DNA of 64,000 nt, taken from positions 62,001 to 126,000 of the forward strand of contig JAUNHC010000005.1 of assembly GCA_030524175.1 (NCBI GenBank). Reading direction: 5' to 3'. The notes under the pieces are model-generated. The model ran no database searches. It was given only the letters and a program-made list of their open reading frames with translations, and had not been told where the DNA came from. Positions within the stretch are counted from its first letter, which is position 1. Each line of letters opens with the position of its first letter. Both the position numbers and the translations under genes were made by a program. Shown in pieces: positions 1 to 8,420 of this stretch. This DNA comes from Eubacteriales bacterium (lineage in GTDB: Bacteria; Bacillota; Clostridia; Lachnospirales; Lachnospiraceae).

Positions 1-1
1 A

Positions 2-175
2 GATTATTCCGCTGCTTTCGAAAGTGACCCGGAAGGAATCCGTACAGCTCTTAAAGAAGCTGCAAAAAATATCTGTGACTATGCCATGACTACTTATGCA
101 TTCTCTGACGTATGCGGCTCCACAGACAACATCGGCCTCGACAAGCCGGCTGTATATCCTTTCAGCGTAAACTAA
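2..175 (+). CDS. C-terminal end of a probable glycoside hydrolase family 3 enzyme (partial)
   Basis: An open frame enters the window and ends at TAA 173-175, giving 57 residues. The stretch ALKEAAKNICDYAMTTYA resembles the helix near the C-terminus of family 3 beta-glucosidases and beta-xylosidases, which usually reads like 'LREAAKRILY..AN'. The catalytic domain lies outside the window, so the family call rests on this short tail only. It is followed by a long hairpin at 239-297, consistent with the end of a transcription unit. An unrelated enzyme with a similar helical tail is possible. Confidence 0.45.
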   Translation, partial: DYSAAFESDPEGIRTALKEAAKNICDYAMTTYAFSDVCGSTDNIGLDKPAVYPFSVN

Positions 176-238
176 CAGATTAGCTGCAGATAATACACAT
201 TGTCTGCCAAACAGTTGATCACAGCATATTAAAATCGT

Positions 239-297
239 ACAGGGCCATTTCATGTGTGATAAGTTTCAAACAACCATCACACTGAAAACGGCCCTGT
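239..297. terminator. Long hairpin between convergent genes
   Basis: Arms 239-260 and 276-297 pair over about 20 bp with a few mismatches (ACAGGGCC against GGCCCTGT outermost, GTGTGAT against ATCACAC innermost) around a 15-nt loop. It sits between the end of the plus-strand glycosidase fragment and the minus-strand GGDEF-EAL gene, so it probably terminates both. Neither side has a strong T-run. Confidence 0.55.
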
Positions 298-346
298 ATC
301 TGATTTTCCATTGGAAATCTGTCTGCTGTATCAGTTATCAGAACAG

Positions 347-3067
347 TCACACAGCATATTTCTTCTCATAATCCTCAGCAGGTATAGGTCTGCTGAACAA
401 AAATCCCTGTACAGTTTTAACATTACATTTTTTCAAAATATCCAGTTGTTCCTCAGTCTCCACTCCCTCAGCAACCAGCTTCATCCCTAAAATACCGCAC
501 ACATTTACAGTTGTTTCCACTAATATCCTGGCTTTTGGATTCGCTACGATATCACTTATCAAGCTTCTGTCAATTTTTAAAACATCAAATTCAGCTTTCG
601 ATAAAAGCACTAAATTAGAACACTCTATACCAAAATCATCCAGGGCAACTTTAAATCCTGCCTTTTTAATTTCATGTATCCTGGTTATTAAAGTATCTAA
701 ATCTGCTGAGTCATTGTTTTCAATGATCTCAATCTCTAAAAGCTCTTTTGTGATTTTATGTTTATTGCTGATATCCGTTATCTTCTTCACAAACTTCACA
801 TCCATAAATGTATTCCGTGAAAAATTGCATGACACAGGCAGAACTTTCTTTCCCTGCATCTCCCATCTATGGAGTATTCTGCACACCTCTTCAAATACAT
901 AATAATCAAGTTTGCTTATAAAATTAGACTCCTCTAATAATGAAATAAACTTATCCGGCGTATAAATAACACCGTCCTCATCCTCATATCGGATTAAGGC
1001 TTCTGAACCCACCGCCAGATCCTTTTCCACATCAATTTTAGCCTGCATATAGACTTTGAAATTACTGTTTGCCATTTTATCCATCAGCACATCAGGGTTT
1101 TGTAAGAAACGCAGCAGCTCGTTATTATGTCTGTAACGATTTGTAACAGGATGTTTTTGATAAAATTTCTTTTTGTCTTCGTACATAAGCTCATCGGCAG
1201 TTTTTATAATATTGGTAATATTACTGCAATTTTCATCCCATTTAGAACCCACAGCCGCCTGGCACTCACTGTTCCTGAAATTATTTTTCAATTTCCGGAC
1301 TTCGTCATTGAAGGCATCCTCGCTGATGTTTTCATATATAATTACAAATTCATCACCGCCTATACGGTAAAGCGCATCTGAAACAGAACTGTTTTTCATA
1401 ATTTCCGCACATGTTTTCAGTAACCTGTCACCTGCATCATGACCAAAACGGTCATTTGTTTCCTTCAGACCATTGACATCCAAGTAAACAACACCGATAG
1501 AATTATGTTTGTTTTTAATACTTGCAGTGTCCTGAATAAAACAATTTCTATTATAAAATGAAGTTAACTTATCTAAATGACTTAATTCAAACAGATTTTT
1601 CTCATCTTCATTTCTCTGCATGGCCAAAGCGATAAAATACTGCACTGTCTGCAGAAAAGGTATTGCCACATGGGACATATTCTGTTCATGGTTGTCTAAA
1701 CCTATACAGCCCCTCAGCTCCCCGTCTCTTTCCAATGGAATCCATATTAAATTTTTTATACTTTGCCGCTTCAGCAGGCTGTATCCAGAAGGCGATACCG
1801 TCTTTATATCTTCAATATCATCAATAATGACACATTCATGTCTCTCAAGAAGTTTAATCCACTCCTGGTAATCAACCAGGGGTACATCCTGCAGGTTGTC
1901 AATTTGTGGTATGATCCCCTCCTTACACCACTCTGCAATATTGGAAAAACGGTCATTTTTAAGAATAAGTACATAAGTACGTTCAGCAGAAAACAGGTTC
2001 CCGATCTGTTTCAGTACATTCGTAATAGCCGCATTAACATCGTGGTTATGATACAGTTCCCGAACACATTCCAGACGAATATTGTCTCTTTCCAGTCTCT
2101 TTTTAAGTTCTATTTTTTCATTGTTTGACTCAGTGATATCAAAGGCGATTTCCATTCTTGCTATACGTCCGTCCCACTGGATCAGACGGTCTTTTAGTAA
2201 GTAATGTTTTTTAAGCACAGGGTTTGTATATTCCCAAGAATGTGTCTTATCTACTTCCAAAACCGGATTCGTACAAAAAGAACAAGGGGCATCAAAGTTT
2301 TGGACTACTTCATAACACTTCAACCCTTTTAGATCATCATCAATGTTAAAAATTCTTTTACCTGCTTCATTTACAAACAATAGCTCATATGTATCCATAT
2401 CTGCCACATACATCATCTCTGATATTTCATTCAATGGTGCAAGAAGCTCCTGCATACATCTTGTAAGATGTTCACTCTTCCGTTTATTTTCATTCTCAGC
2501 CGCTATCAATTGCTTACGGCGTTTTTCCTGATAAAAGTAGATGACCACATAAGCTATTATCATGAAAAAGAAGGTAATATTCATTATCCTTAGTGTACTT
2601 CTGGCCTTCTGCACAGTCTCCTCTGTGTAACTTTCAGCCGCAAATACAGCCTTATCCGCAAGGACAAAATAATTCTCACTCATTTCATATAATGTCTCTT
2701 TAGGCGAACCTGCTCTATAACGGTATATTTCTTCTTTGATATCCGTCCAGTCCTGCTTCATCTCCAATAATAATCCTTGGAACTCATCACATTGAAGTTT
2801 AACAAGATTATATTCCGTACTTCCGTTTACAAGCCCGGATAAAATATTATCCAGTTGTTCCACCAGCTTGTCATCAGGCTCATTATTCAGTTCTTTTTTG
2901 ATCAGTCTCTGTGTCGCTCCCCGGACAATACCGATATAATTTATGATTCTCGCGTTCCCGTTGAGATTCTCTATTGAGCTGATTGATACAAAAACAGTTG
3001 AAATCAAAGCAATACACAGAACTGCCGGAATAAGTGCTCTGGCTAATTTTAACAGTTGATTTTTCAT
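347..3067 (-). CDS. Membrane GGDEF-EAL cyclic-di-GMP protein with PAS and GAF domains
   Basis: A 906-residue sensor that probably makes and/or degrades cyclic di-GMP. Seen in order: TM helix at about 10-32, an extracellular helical segment of about 130 residues, a second TM at about 161-181, a PAS-like region with a CSFC pair, a GAF-like region (about 335-490), a GGDEF domain with intact RIGGDEF, and an EAL domain with GSEALIR, LDDFG, LKIDR, VAEGVET and TVQGF. All main EAL catalytic positions look intact, so phosphodiesterase activity is likely. The inhibitory I-site that normally reads RxxD before GGDEF reads SVSD here, so product inhibition is probably lost. The gene stands alone. Its signal is unknown; the Cys pair in the PAS region could bind a metal or sense redox state (inference). 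Confidence 0.9.
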   Translation of the reverse strand: MKNQLLKLARALIPAVLCIALISTVFVSISSIENLNGNARIINYIGIVRGATQRLIKKELNNEPDDKLVEQLDNILSGLVNGSTEYNLVKLQCDEFQGLLLEMKQDWTDIKEEIYRYRAGSPKETLYEMSENYFVLADKAVFAAESYTEETVQKARSTLRIMNITFFFMIIAYVVIYFYQEKRRKQLIAAENENKRKSEHLTRCMQELLAPLNEISEMMYVADMDTYELLFVNEAGKRIFNIDDDLKGLKCYEVVQNFDAPCSFCTNPVLEVDKTHSWEYTNPVLKKHYLLKDRLIQWDGRIARMEIAFDITESNNEKIELKKRLERDNIRLECVRELYHNHDVNAAITNVLKQIGNLFSAERTYVLILKNDRFSNIAEWCKEGIIPQIDNLQDVPLVDYQEWIKLLERHECVIIDDIEDIKTVSPSGYSLLKRQSIKNLIWIPLERDGELRGCIGLDNHEQNMSHVAIPFLQTVQYFIALAMQRNEDEKNLFELSHLDKLTSFYNRNCFIQDTASIKNKHNSIGVVYLDVNGLKETNDRFGHDAGDRLLKTCAEIMKNSSVSDALYRIGGDEFVIIYENISEDAFNDEVRKLKNNFRNSECQAAVGSKWDENCSNITNIIKTADELMYEDKKKFYQKHPVTNRYRHNNELLRFLQNPDVLMDKMANSNFKVYMQAKIDVEKDLAVGSEALIRYEDEDGVIYTPDKFISLLEESNFISKLDYYVFEEVCRILHRWEMQGKKVLPVSCNFSRNTFMDVKFVKKITDISNKHKITKELLEIEIIENNDSADLDTLITRIHEIKKAGFKVALDDFGIECSNLVLLSKAEFDVLKIDRSLISDIVANPKARILVETTVNVCGILGMKLVAEGVETEEQLDILKKCNVKTVQGFLFSRPIPAEDYEKKYAV

Positions 3068-3297
3068 GCCACCTTGCTCCTTGTATATTTTCTAAATTAT
3101 ACCATTTTTCTACGATAAAAGATACTTAATAAGAGCAAGATAATGACTTAATTTTCAACTGAAGTAAAAAAAATATGTGCATCGTTATAGTTAAATAATG
3201 GAAAGCTACTGCTTGACAGGCTGCAAGAATCTGGATATGGTAATGTATAATAAGAGGACGCATTCAGCGGACCGCATTTTACTAAGGAGGCAATGTT

Positions 3298-4653
3298 TTG
3301 GACTACTCAATTTACCAGCTTTTATGGTTTTTCTTACTTTATTCATTTATCGGCTGGGTTATGGGCACTGCTGCAGCGGCTGTGCGCGAAAAGAAATTTG
3401 TGGATGTGGGTTTCCTGTTCGGCCCCTACTGCCCTGCTTACGGAATCGGAGCTGTGGCTTTCGCCATATTTCTCCCTGAGCTTCGCAACAGTCTGTTCTT
3501 TCTGTTTGCAGGCGGGGTTATCCTGTCATTTATCATAACCCTCTCCACAGGATTTATATTGGAAAGAATTTTTCACCGCAAATGGTGGGATTATTCCCGA
3601 AAGAAGTTTCAGTTCGGCGGTTATGTAAATCTTCCTTATTCCGTGGTATGGGGTATCTCAGCAGTTGTATGTATATCTCTGATAAATCCTTTTCTTGGAC
3701 AGGCGATTTCCTTTGTACCTACCCAGTTTGGAAAAATCCTGCTGATCATACTGTACGCAGTTGTAGGCATTGATTTCGCCGGGACTGTCACAGGTGTGGC
3801 CGCTGTACGTTCCCGCCTGAAAAAAGCCTCGCTCATCACCAATGTTTCCGAAAACCTTCAGAAGACAGCAGATTCCATGGGGGAAGGACTGGCCGGATGG
3901 GTTCAGAAGCACATGGCCAAGGCTTATCCAAATTTGGAGGCCCAGAAACTTCTTGCCGCACAGCAGGAAAAGGAACGCCTGTTGGAAGAAGCCCGGGAAA
4001 AAGCCGGGGTCTTCGCAGTGGGCTGTTCTTTTTATAAACTGACAGCCCTGTTTTTCCTCGGTGCCTTCCTGGGAGATATCACAGAAACTATCTTCTGCCT
4101 TGCAACCACCGGACGCCTTATGAGCCGCAGCAGTGTAGTCTATGGGCCATTCAGTATTGTCTGGGGGCTGGGCTGTGTACTTTTGACGGCAATCCTGTAC
4201 CAATACCGTAATCGGAGTGACAGCTATATTTTCATCTTCGGAACTGTACTGGGCGGTGCCTATGAATACATATGCAGTGTTTTTACAGAGCTTGTTTTCG
4301 GCACTGTATTCTGGGATTACAGCGATATCCCCTTTAATCTGGGGGGCAGGATCAATCTTTTATATTGCTTTTTCTGGGGAATCGCGGCTGTCATCTGGCT
4401 TAAGGTGCTGTATCCCCGGCTGTCTGCATTGATTGAGAAACTGCCGAAAAAAGCAGGAATCATCATCACCTGGATCATGATCATTTTCATGGTTTTCAAT
4501 GTGATCATGTCAGGGCTTGCACTTAACCGGTATACCCAGAGACATAGCACAGAGCAGAGTCCCGCAGACACAGTCAGCGAATTTCTGGACAGCCATTTCC
4601 CGGATGAGCGGATGAAACGGATCTATCCTAACGCAATCCTTGTGGATTCCTGA
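3298..4653 (+). CDS. Duplicated CmpB-like membrane protein (putative ABC transporter permease family)
   Basis: A 451-residue integral membrane protein of the family annotated 'putative ABC transporter permease' (CmpB-like). The family module occurs twice: residues 1-150 contain FIGWVMGTAAAAVR and VGFLFGPYCPAYGIG, and residues about 245-400 contain FLGDITETIFCLATTGR and SSVVYGPFSIVWGLG. A charged, probably coiled-coil cytoplasmic linker (about 180-240) separates the halves, and another TM lies near the C-terminus. The start is TTG at 3298, chosen because AAGGAGG at 3284-3290 is spaced 7 nt from it. No ATPase gene adjoins, so the transporter role is only a family label. The 3' end overlaps the convergent acetyltransferase gene by about 26 nt. 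Confidence 0.8.
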   Translation: MDYSIYQLLWFFLLYSFIGWVMGTAAAAVREKKFVDVGFLFGPYCPAYGIGAVAFAIFLPELRNSLFFLFAGGVILSFIITLSTGFILERIFHRKWWDYSRKKFQFGGYVNLPYSVVWGISAVVCISLINPFLGQAISFVPTQFGKILLIILYAVVGIDFAGTVTGVAAVRSRLKKASLITNVSENLQKTADSMGEGLAGWVQKHMAKAYPNLEAQKLLAAQQEKERLLEEAREKAGVFAVGCSFYKLTALFFLGAFLGDITETIFCLATTGRLMSRSSVVYGPFSIVWGLGCVLLTAILYQYRNRSDSYIFIFGTVLGGAYEYICSVFTELVFGTVFWDYSDIPFNLGGRINLLYCFFWGIAAVIWLKVLYPRLSALIEKLPKKAGIIITWIMIIFMVFNVIMSGLALNRYTQRHSTEQSPADTVSEFLDSHFPDERMKRIYPNAILVDS

Positions 4654-5125
4654 TTTCTTCACCGGGTAATTCCATCTCATCCTTCATCTGTACAAAACCA
4701 TACTTTATATACAGGGGCCTGCCCATGGACGTTGCTTCCAATGAAACCGCATGAATTCCACGGGCATGAGCTTCCTGCACAAGCAAATCCAGAACCTTCA
4801 TGGCAATACCTTTTCGTCTGTAGGAAGGCGCTGTAAACATGTTCATAACATATGCCTTACGCCCTGTCTTATTATGATAGGTCGGCATCACCTGATAAAA
4901 GCTGATGCCGCCGCTGCCGGCAATCTTCCCATTATCCTTTACCAGATAAGCAACATGCGTATCCTGTTCAAAGCAGTTTTTATAATATTCGTAAGATGCT
5001 TTTCTCACATCCTCCATATCCACATTTTCATCCAGGTTATTGGCTGCTCTCAAAACTTCAACTCTAACTTCCGTCAATAAATCTATATCATCTATCCCTG
5101 CTTTGTAAAAAATAAGATTTTCCAC
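4628..5125 (-). CDS. GNAT family N-acetyltransferase
   Basis: 165 residues with the GNAT fold: the acetyl-CoA binding segment APSYRRKGIAMKVLDLLV (the R/Q-x-x-G-x-A pattern reads RRKGIA), preceded by the strand KAYVMNMFT and followed by HAVSLEATSMGRPLYIKYGF. The start is GTG at 5125, supported by AAGGAG about 8 nt upstream. The substrate cannot be told from sequence; small-molecule or antibiotic acetylation is typical of the family. It overlaps the 3' end of the convergent CmpB-like gene. Confidence 0.9.
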   Translation of the reverse strand: MENLIFYKAGIDDIDLLTEVRVEVLRAANNLDENVDMEDVRKASYEYYKNCFEQDTHVAYLVKDNGKIAGSGGISFYQVMPTYHNKTGRKAYVMNMFTAPSYRRKGIAMKVLDLLVQEAHARGIHAVSLEATSMGRPLYIKYGFVQMKDEMELPGEEIRNPQGLR

Positions 5126-5318
5126 TTTATACTCCTTATCCTTTGGATAGCCTTTCGGTTTCCATGTACCATTTATTTGTTCTAATTTTACAGCGCTGTT
5201 ACGCCCATTACAGCATATTGGGCGTTAAGGTTGGTAATTGGAGTTATTATAGCATAGCTCGCTGGGTTCATTCAAGGAAGCAGCGGATGTGGAGGGATTC
5301 CCCGGAAAGTTGTCGAAC

Positions 5319-5556
5319 GGGGAGGAGAAGGAAACCTGGTGCGGGTCTATCGCTTGCGGCGGACATATCTAGGCTTTCAGTTGTCGCTTGGGGACGGAAA
5401 AGGCGTGCGGCAACTCGCAGCGTTTGCTGATGCAAACGCTGCTCAGACAGGCCTTACTCCGTGCCGGGGCACGGCTTTTCCTGATCGTTCCAACTGAAAG
5501 CCAAGATCTGTCTCGTCCTCGCTCAAAGCCCCGCACCAGGTTTCCTTCTCCTCCCC
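5319..5556. repeat. Long imperfect palindrome (element A)
   Basis: The outer arms 5319-5345 and 5530-5556 are perfect reverse complements over 27 nt. Moving inward, 5371-5383 (AGGCTTTCAGTTG) pairs with about 5491-5502, and 5396-5408 pairs with 5469-5481 with one mismatch. The centre is a hairpin CAGCGTTTGC-tga-TGCAAACGCTG at about 5418-5440. The whole unit can fold as one long stem with bulges, as a transcript or as extruded DNA. No transposase or obvious target duplication was seen. It could be a non-autonomous mobile element or a dispersed structured repeat. Confidence 0.75.
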
Positions 5557-5706
5557 TTCCTCTACGTTTTCACCCCTTTGAAGCGTATATATTTTATGGC
5601 GGATGTTATTATTATAAAAATAACGCAATAAAAGATTCGCGGACATTATTAGAACTTACGGTTACTTTCCAGGGTGTGTTTTAAAATTGCTTTCGACAAG
5701 ATGTGC

Positions 5707-5958
5707 GTCACAATTTGTGGGAGATTTGGCTCCGATGAGGGAGGCGTAGCGGGCTACGCTGACCGAATTGGAGCCAAATATACCGCAAAGTGGGGCGTGC
5801 AGATTGTCGGAATGAATTTTCAAACACACTCTAGCGTCACGATTTGTGGAGGATTTGTCTTTGATGAAGGAGACGCAGTGGGCCGCTCTGGCCGAATTGG
5901 AGGCAAATATACCGCAAAGTGGGGCATACGTATTACCGGAATGATTTTTCAAACGCTT
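5707..5958 (+). repeat. Tandem pair of about 120-nt structured repeats (element B)
   Basis: Copy 1 (about 5707-5825) and copy 2 (about 5835-5958) align along their full length, sharing GAATTGGAG, CAAATATACCGCAAAGTGGGGC and GGAATGA.TTTTCAAAC (split motifs). In copy 1, 5724-5733 pairs perfectly with 5770-5779 and encloses the hairpin GCGTAGC-GG-GCTACGC at 5744-5759. In copy 2 the same outer helix (5853-5862 with 5899-5908) is kept, but three positions become G-U pairs if read as plus-strand RNA. That favours a plus-strand RNA structure over a minus-strand protein frame. Confidence 0.65.
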
Positions 5959-5987
5959 TTTAGTACACTGCCGCCTTGAAACGTCAG

Positions 5988-6278
5988 CTTTCGTGTGAGG
6001 CTGGAGCTGGGGCGGGGTGGGAGAAAAAGGGCGGCGGTGCTTTGAATAAGCATTTGGAATCACTTAGCGGGTGAGGCGGACTGCGCCGAGGTGATTTTGT
6101 GCATCAGGCACAAAATCAAGGGAGCCCTGTTTGAGCGAAATTCTCATCAGAGAATTTCGCGAGTTGGCGACCGCTCCGACAAAACAGTCCGACTCAGCCG
6201 CTTAGTGATTCCATGCGAAACGAACGTACCGCCGCCCTTTTTCTCCCACCCCGCCCCAGCTCCAGCCTCACACGAAAG
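5988..6278. repeat. Cruciform-like element with perfect 51-bp inverted arms (element C)
   Basis: The arms 5988-6038 and 6228-6278 are exact reverse complements over 51 nt. Just inside, 6055-6070 pairs with 6198-6213 and 6072-6082 with 6186-6196, each with one mismatch. The centre holds two perfect hairpins, GATTTTGTGC/GCACAAAATC at 6093-6117 and GCGAAATTCTC/GAGAATTTCGC at 6135-6160. The result is a long stem closing a multibranch loop with two arms. A 51-bp perfect match implies recent origin or active maintenance. No gene is encoded inside. Confidence 0.8.
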
Positions 6279-6308
6279 CGTCCCAAACTTCTCCCCCTTA
6301 TATTTTTA

Positions 6309-6358
6309 ACAACAAAAAAAGATTGATGCCAATGCATTACACATAAACACCAATCCTT
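6309..6358 (-). terminator. Terminator-like hairpin after the GHL6 glycosidase operon
   Basis: On the minus strand, GGATTGGTG pairs with CATCAATCT through one or two wobble pairs, followed by a run of T (the plus strand shows AAAAAAA at about 6313-6320). It lies just downstream of the minus-strand glycosidase stop at 6377. Confidence 0.55.
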
Positions 6359-6376
6359 TTATTTACAAACTCCTGA

Positions 6377-8389
6377 TCATTCTTCTTCCCGGTATGTCAT
6401 CCCCTTCGGTTCACACTCAAACACCACCATCTGATGGCATTCCATCTGCGGCACCTGCCAGTTCACTGCGCCGTCCTCTTCTGTGAAGCTGATTTCTTCC
6501 ATCTGGGGTGCCAGATAAACCTTCGTCACCTTCCCGGGAACCCTGATGCTTCCCTTGACCTGGTGCAAAGGTACAATATCCTCAATAGCCTCCACCAGTT
6601 TTTCTTCCCCGTAAATATTGAAATGCCCCCGTAAAGTGGTATGGGCAAAAAGAAGATGGGCCACATATCTGTTTTCCTGTTTTTGTCTTGTGAGTGTCAG
6701 GACTCCCCTGTCCGGCAGCGCCGCCCTTGCAGAGTGTGCTCCTGCCAGAAGATATTCAAGGGCTTCTGCAATAAGACGTTTTGCCTGAAGGGAACCGATT
6801 TTCCCGTATTCAGCAAATATATTCCAGCCTATATACACAGTATTGCCAGTCCTGATAACAGCGGGATACATTTGGCTGTCATCATCCGGCGTATGCTGAT
6901 GGGAAGAAAAGTGTGAGATATCCCGGTTAAAGTATGGATCTTTGCTTTTCCCAGTAACGGTACCAAACGTAGGGGAAATCCTGAAGTTCTGTTCGTAGAT
7001 AACTTCGGCTTCTTTCCCGTCTGGGAACACACAGTAGTTAGGTCTGAACCTTCCTTCTCCCTCATAAGCAGCACCTACCTCAACGGCAAAGCTGTCAGTG
7101 TTTTTCCAAAGGCCGCTCTGTCCGCTTAACAACAGTTTTCCCCCTTGGTCCAGATAAGCCTGGAGCTGTTTGCTTAAGGTTTCATCCACGCGGATCGTAT
7201 CCGGAAGGATGAGAACCTGGAATCTGGAGAAATCCACTTCCAGATCAATAAATGTATATAAATACTTGCCTTCCAGAAGCACCCTGTTTGCACCGATATC
7301 ACCGTCGTAAACAGTATCTCTGGTAGCTGTGCCCAGAGACACTGCTTCCTGGCTGAGCACAGCCACATCACAGATATTTTCAGCGCTGCGGCACCAAGGT
7401 TCCTTCTGCTCTACTTCACTGTAAGCCTCTCCGATAATACGGTAAGTCTTCTCATTCATCCATCCGTTGGGATGAAGCTGATCACCGATAGAACATTTTG
7501 CTCCAAATGCCAGAGACAGTCCGGCTTCATATCTCAGGGCATTGGGATGTTTGAACCCGCCGAACTCTCCCCAGGTAGTATGGAACTTTCCTGTCATTCC
7601 CAAGTATTCCATATCCAGATTCATCACATAAGCTGCAGACATGGGAAAATGGTCATACCCCCAGCCTCCTGTGGGGAGGCTTTCAAGCTCCAGATGACTG
7701 TTTCCGCGGGCCAAATCTCTTCTTCCTCTTGTAATGTGTCCTCCGTTATGAAAAATAGTACAGTCAGGATCATATTTATGTACCGTCCGGGCAACCTTGT
7801 CCACATAATTGGCATAGGTGATCTCAGCCTGCTCCATCACTGCTGCCTCATCCCGGAAATCCTTTCCCCGGGACTTTATTGATTTTCTGCAACGGGCACA
7901 CACGCAGGGCGTTACAGCAGAAATATCCAGAAAAATGCCCTGCGGTTTATATTTTTCCATAACCTCTTCTATCTCCAGGAGCAGTTTGTCCAAGTAAGGA
8001 GTGTTATAACACATTCTGTGATATCCCGGCACTGTGAAATCCCTTGTGTCGCAAAGGGTTTCGTCAGACTTACGAATCAGCCAGTCAGAATGCTCTGATG
8101 CCATGCGCTCATCGAAACCTGCGGAGAGATACACCGGAGCCTTCACACCAATTTCTCTGCATGCCTCAAGTTCCTCTTTCAGCAAGTCAAAATCAAGACT
8201 AGGGTGAATGGCATTTACTTTGCTGGGATAATAAGACCATCCGTGATGGCATTTTGCAAAAACAGTGATTGAATTTACATGCCCTGTTTTCAGGGCATCC
8301 TGGAACTGCTTTTTATTGAATTCAGAACCGATTCCCGGAACATATTCCGAGGTGTGAAAATCCAGGTGTACCTGGCGATATGGCATCAT
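6377..8389 (-). CDS. GHL6-type glycoside hydrolase with beta-galactosidase trimerisation domain
   Basis: A 670-residue cytoplasmic enzyme (no signal peptide). Residues 1-340 form a TIM-barrel-like domain of the hypothetical glycosyl hydrolase 6 type: HLDFHTSEY at the start, AKCHHGWSYYPSK, GIFLDISAVTPCVCARCRKS and HTTWGEFGGFKHPN. Residues about 360-540 resemble the beta-galactosidase trimerisation (glutamine amidotransferase-like) domain, with VAVLSQEAV, LILPDTIRVDE and YLDQGGKLLLSG. It is the last gene of an operon with two CUT1 permeases and a solute-binding protein, so it probably acts on an imported oligosaccharide. The Cys-rich CVCARC stretch is notable and may bind metal. The substrate is unknown. 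ATG 8389 has AGGAGG about 11 nt upstream. Confidence 0.75.
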   Translation of the reverse strand: MMPYRQVHLDFHTSEYVPGIGSEFNKKQFQDALKTGHVNSITVFAKCHHGWSYYPSKVNAIHPSLDFDLLKEELEACREIGVKAPVYLSAGFDERMASEHSDWLIRKSDETLCDTRDFTVPGYHRMCYNTPYLDKLLLEIEEVMEKYKPQGIFLDISAVTPCVCARCRKSIKSRGKDFRDEAAVMEQAEITYANYVDKVARTVHKYDPDCTIFHNGGHITRGRRDLARGNSHLELESLPTGGWGYDHFPMSAAYVMNLDMEYLGMTGKFHTTWGEFGGFKHPNALRYEAGLSLAFGAKCSIGDQLHPNGWMNEKTYRIIGEAYSEVEQKEPWCRSAENICDVAVLSQEAVSLGTATRDTVYDGDIGANRVLLEGKYLYTFIDLEVDFSRFQVLILPDTIRVDETLSKQLQAYLDQGGKLLLSGQSGLWKNTDSFAVEVGAAYEGEGRFRPNYCVFPDGKEAEVIYEQNFRISPTFGTVTGKSKDPYFNRDISHFSSHQHTPDDDSQMYPAVIRTGNTVYIGWNIFAEYGKIGSLQAKRLIAEALEYLLAGAHSARAALPDRGVLTLTRQKQENRYVAHLLFAHTTLRGHFNIYGEEKLVEAIEDIVPLHQVKGSIRVPGKVTKVYLAPQMEEISFTEEDGAVNWQVPQMECHQMVVFECEPKGMTYREEE

Positions 8390-8420
8390 ATGTAAAAATC
8401 CTCCTTTTTTCTGGGTGTAC

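Larger units (their letters stand above)
5126..6376. other. 1.25-kb region without a credible protein gene, carrying three structured elements
   Basis: Open frames in this stretch have low-complexity or repeat-derived translations and no ribosome site, and they change with the repeats rather than keeping a protein sense. The stretch holds a palindrome (5319-5556), a tandem pair of RNA-like repeats (5707-5958) and a cruciform-like element with 51-bp arms (5988-6278). A small hairpin at about 5209-5227 pairs ACGCCCA with TGGGCGT. The region is distinctly more GC-rich than ordinary intergenic DNA here, which suggests acquired or dispersed repeat DNA. Confidence 0.75.

Noticed and set aside
5662-6063. 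133-residue minus-strand frame with internally repeated APLCGIFxSNS peptides
   Set aside because: The peptide repeat is produced by the tandem DNA repeats and part of element C. No ribosome site, and the substitutions between copies fit RNA pairing better than protein conservation.
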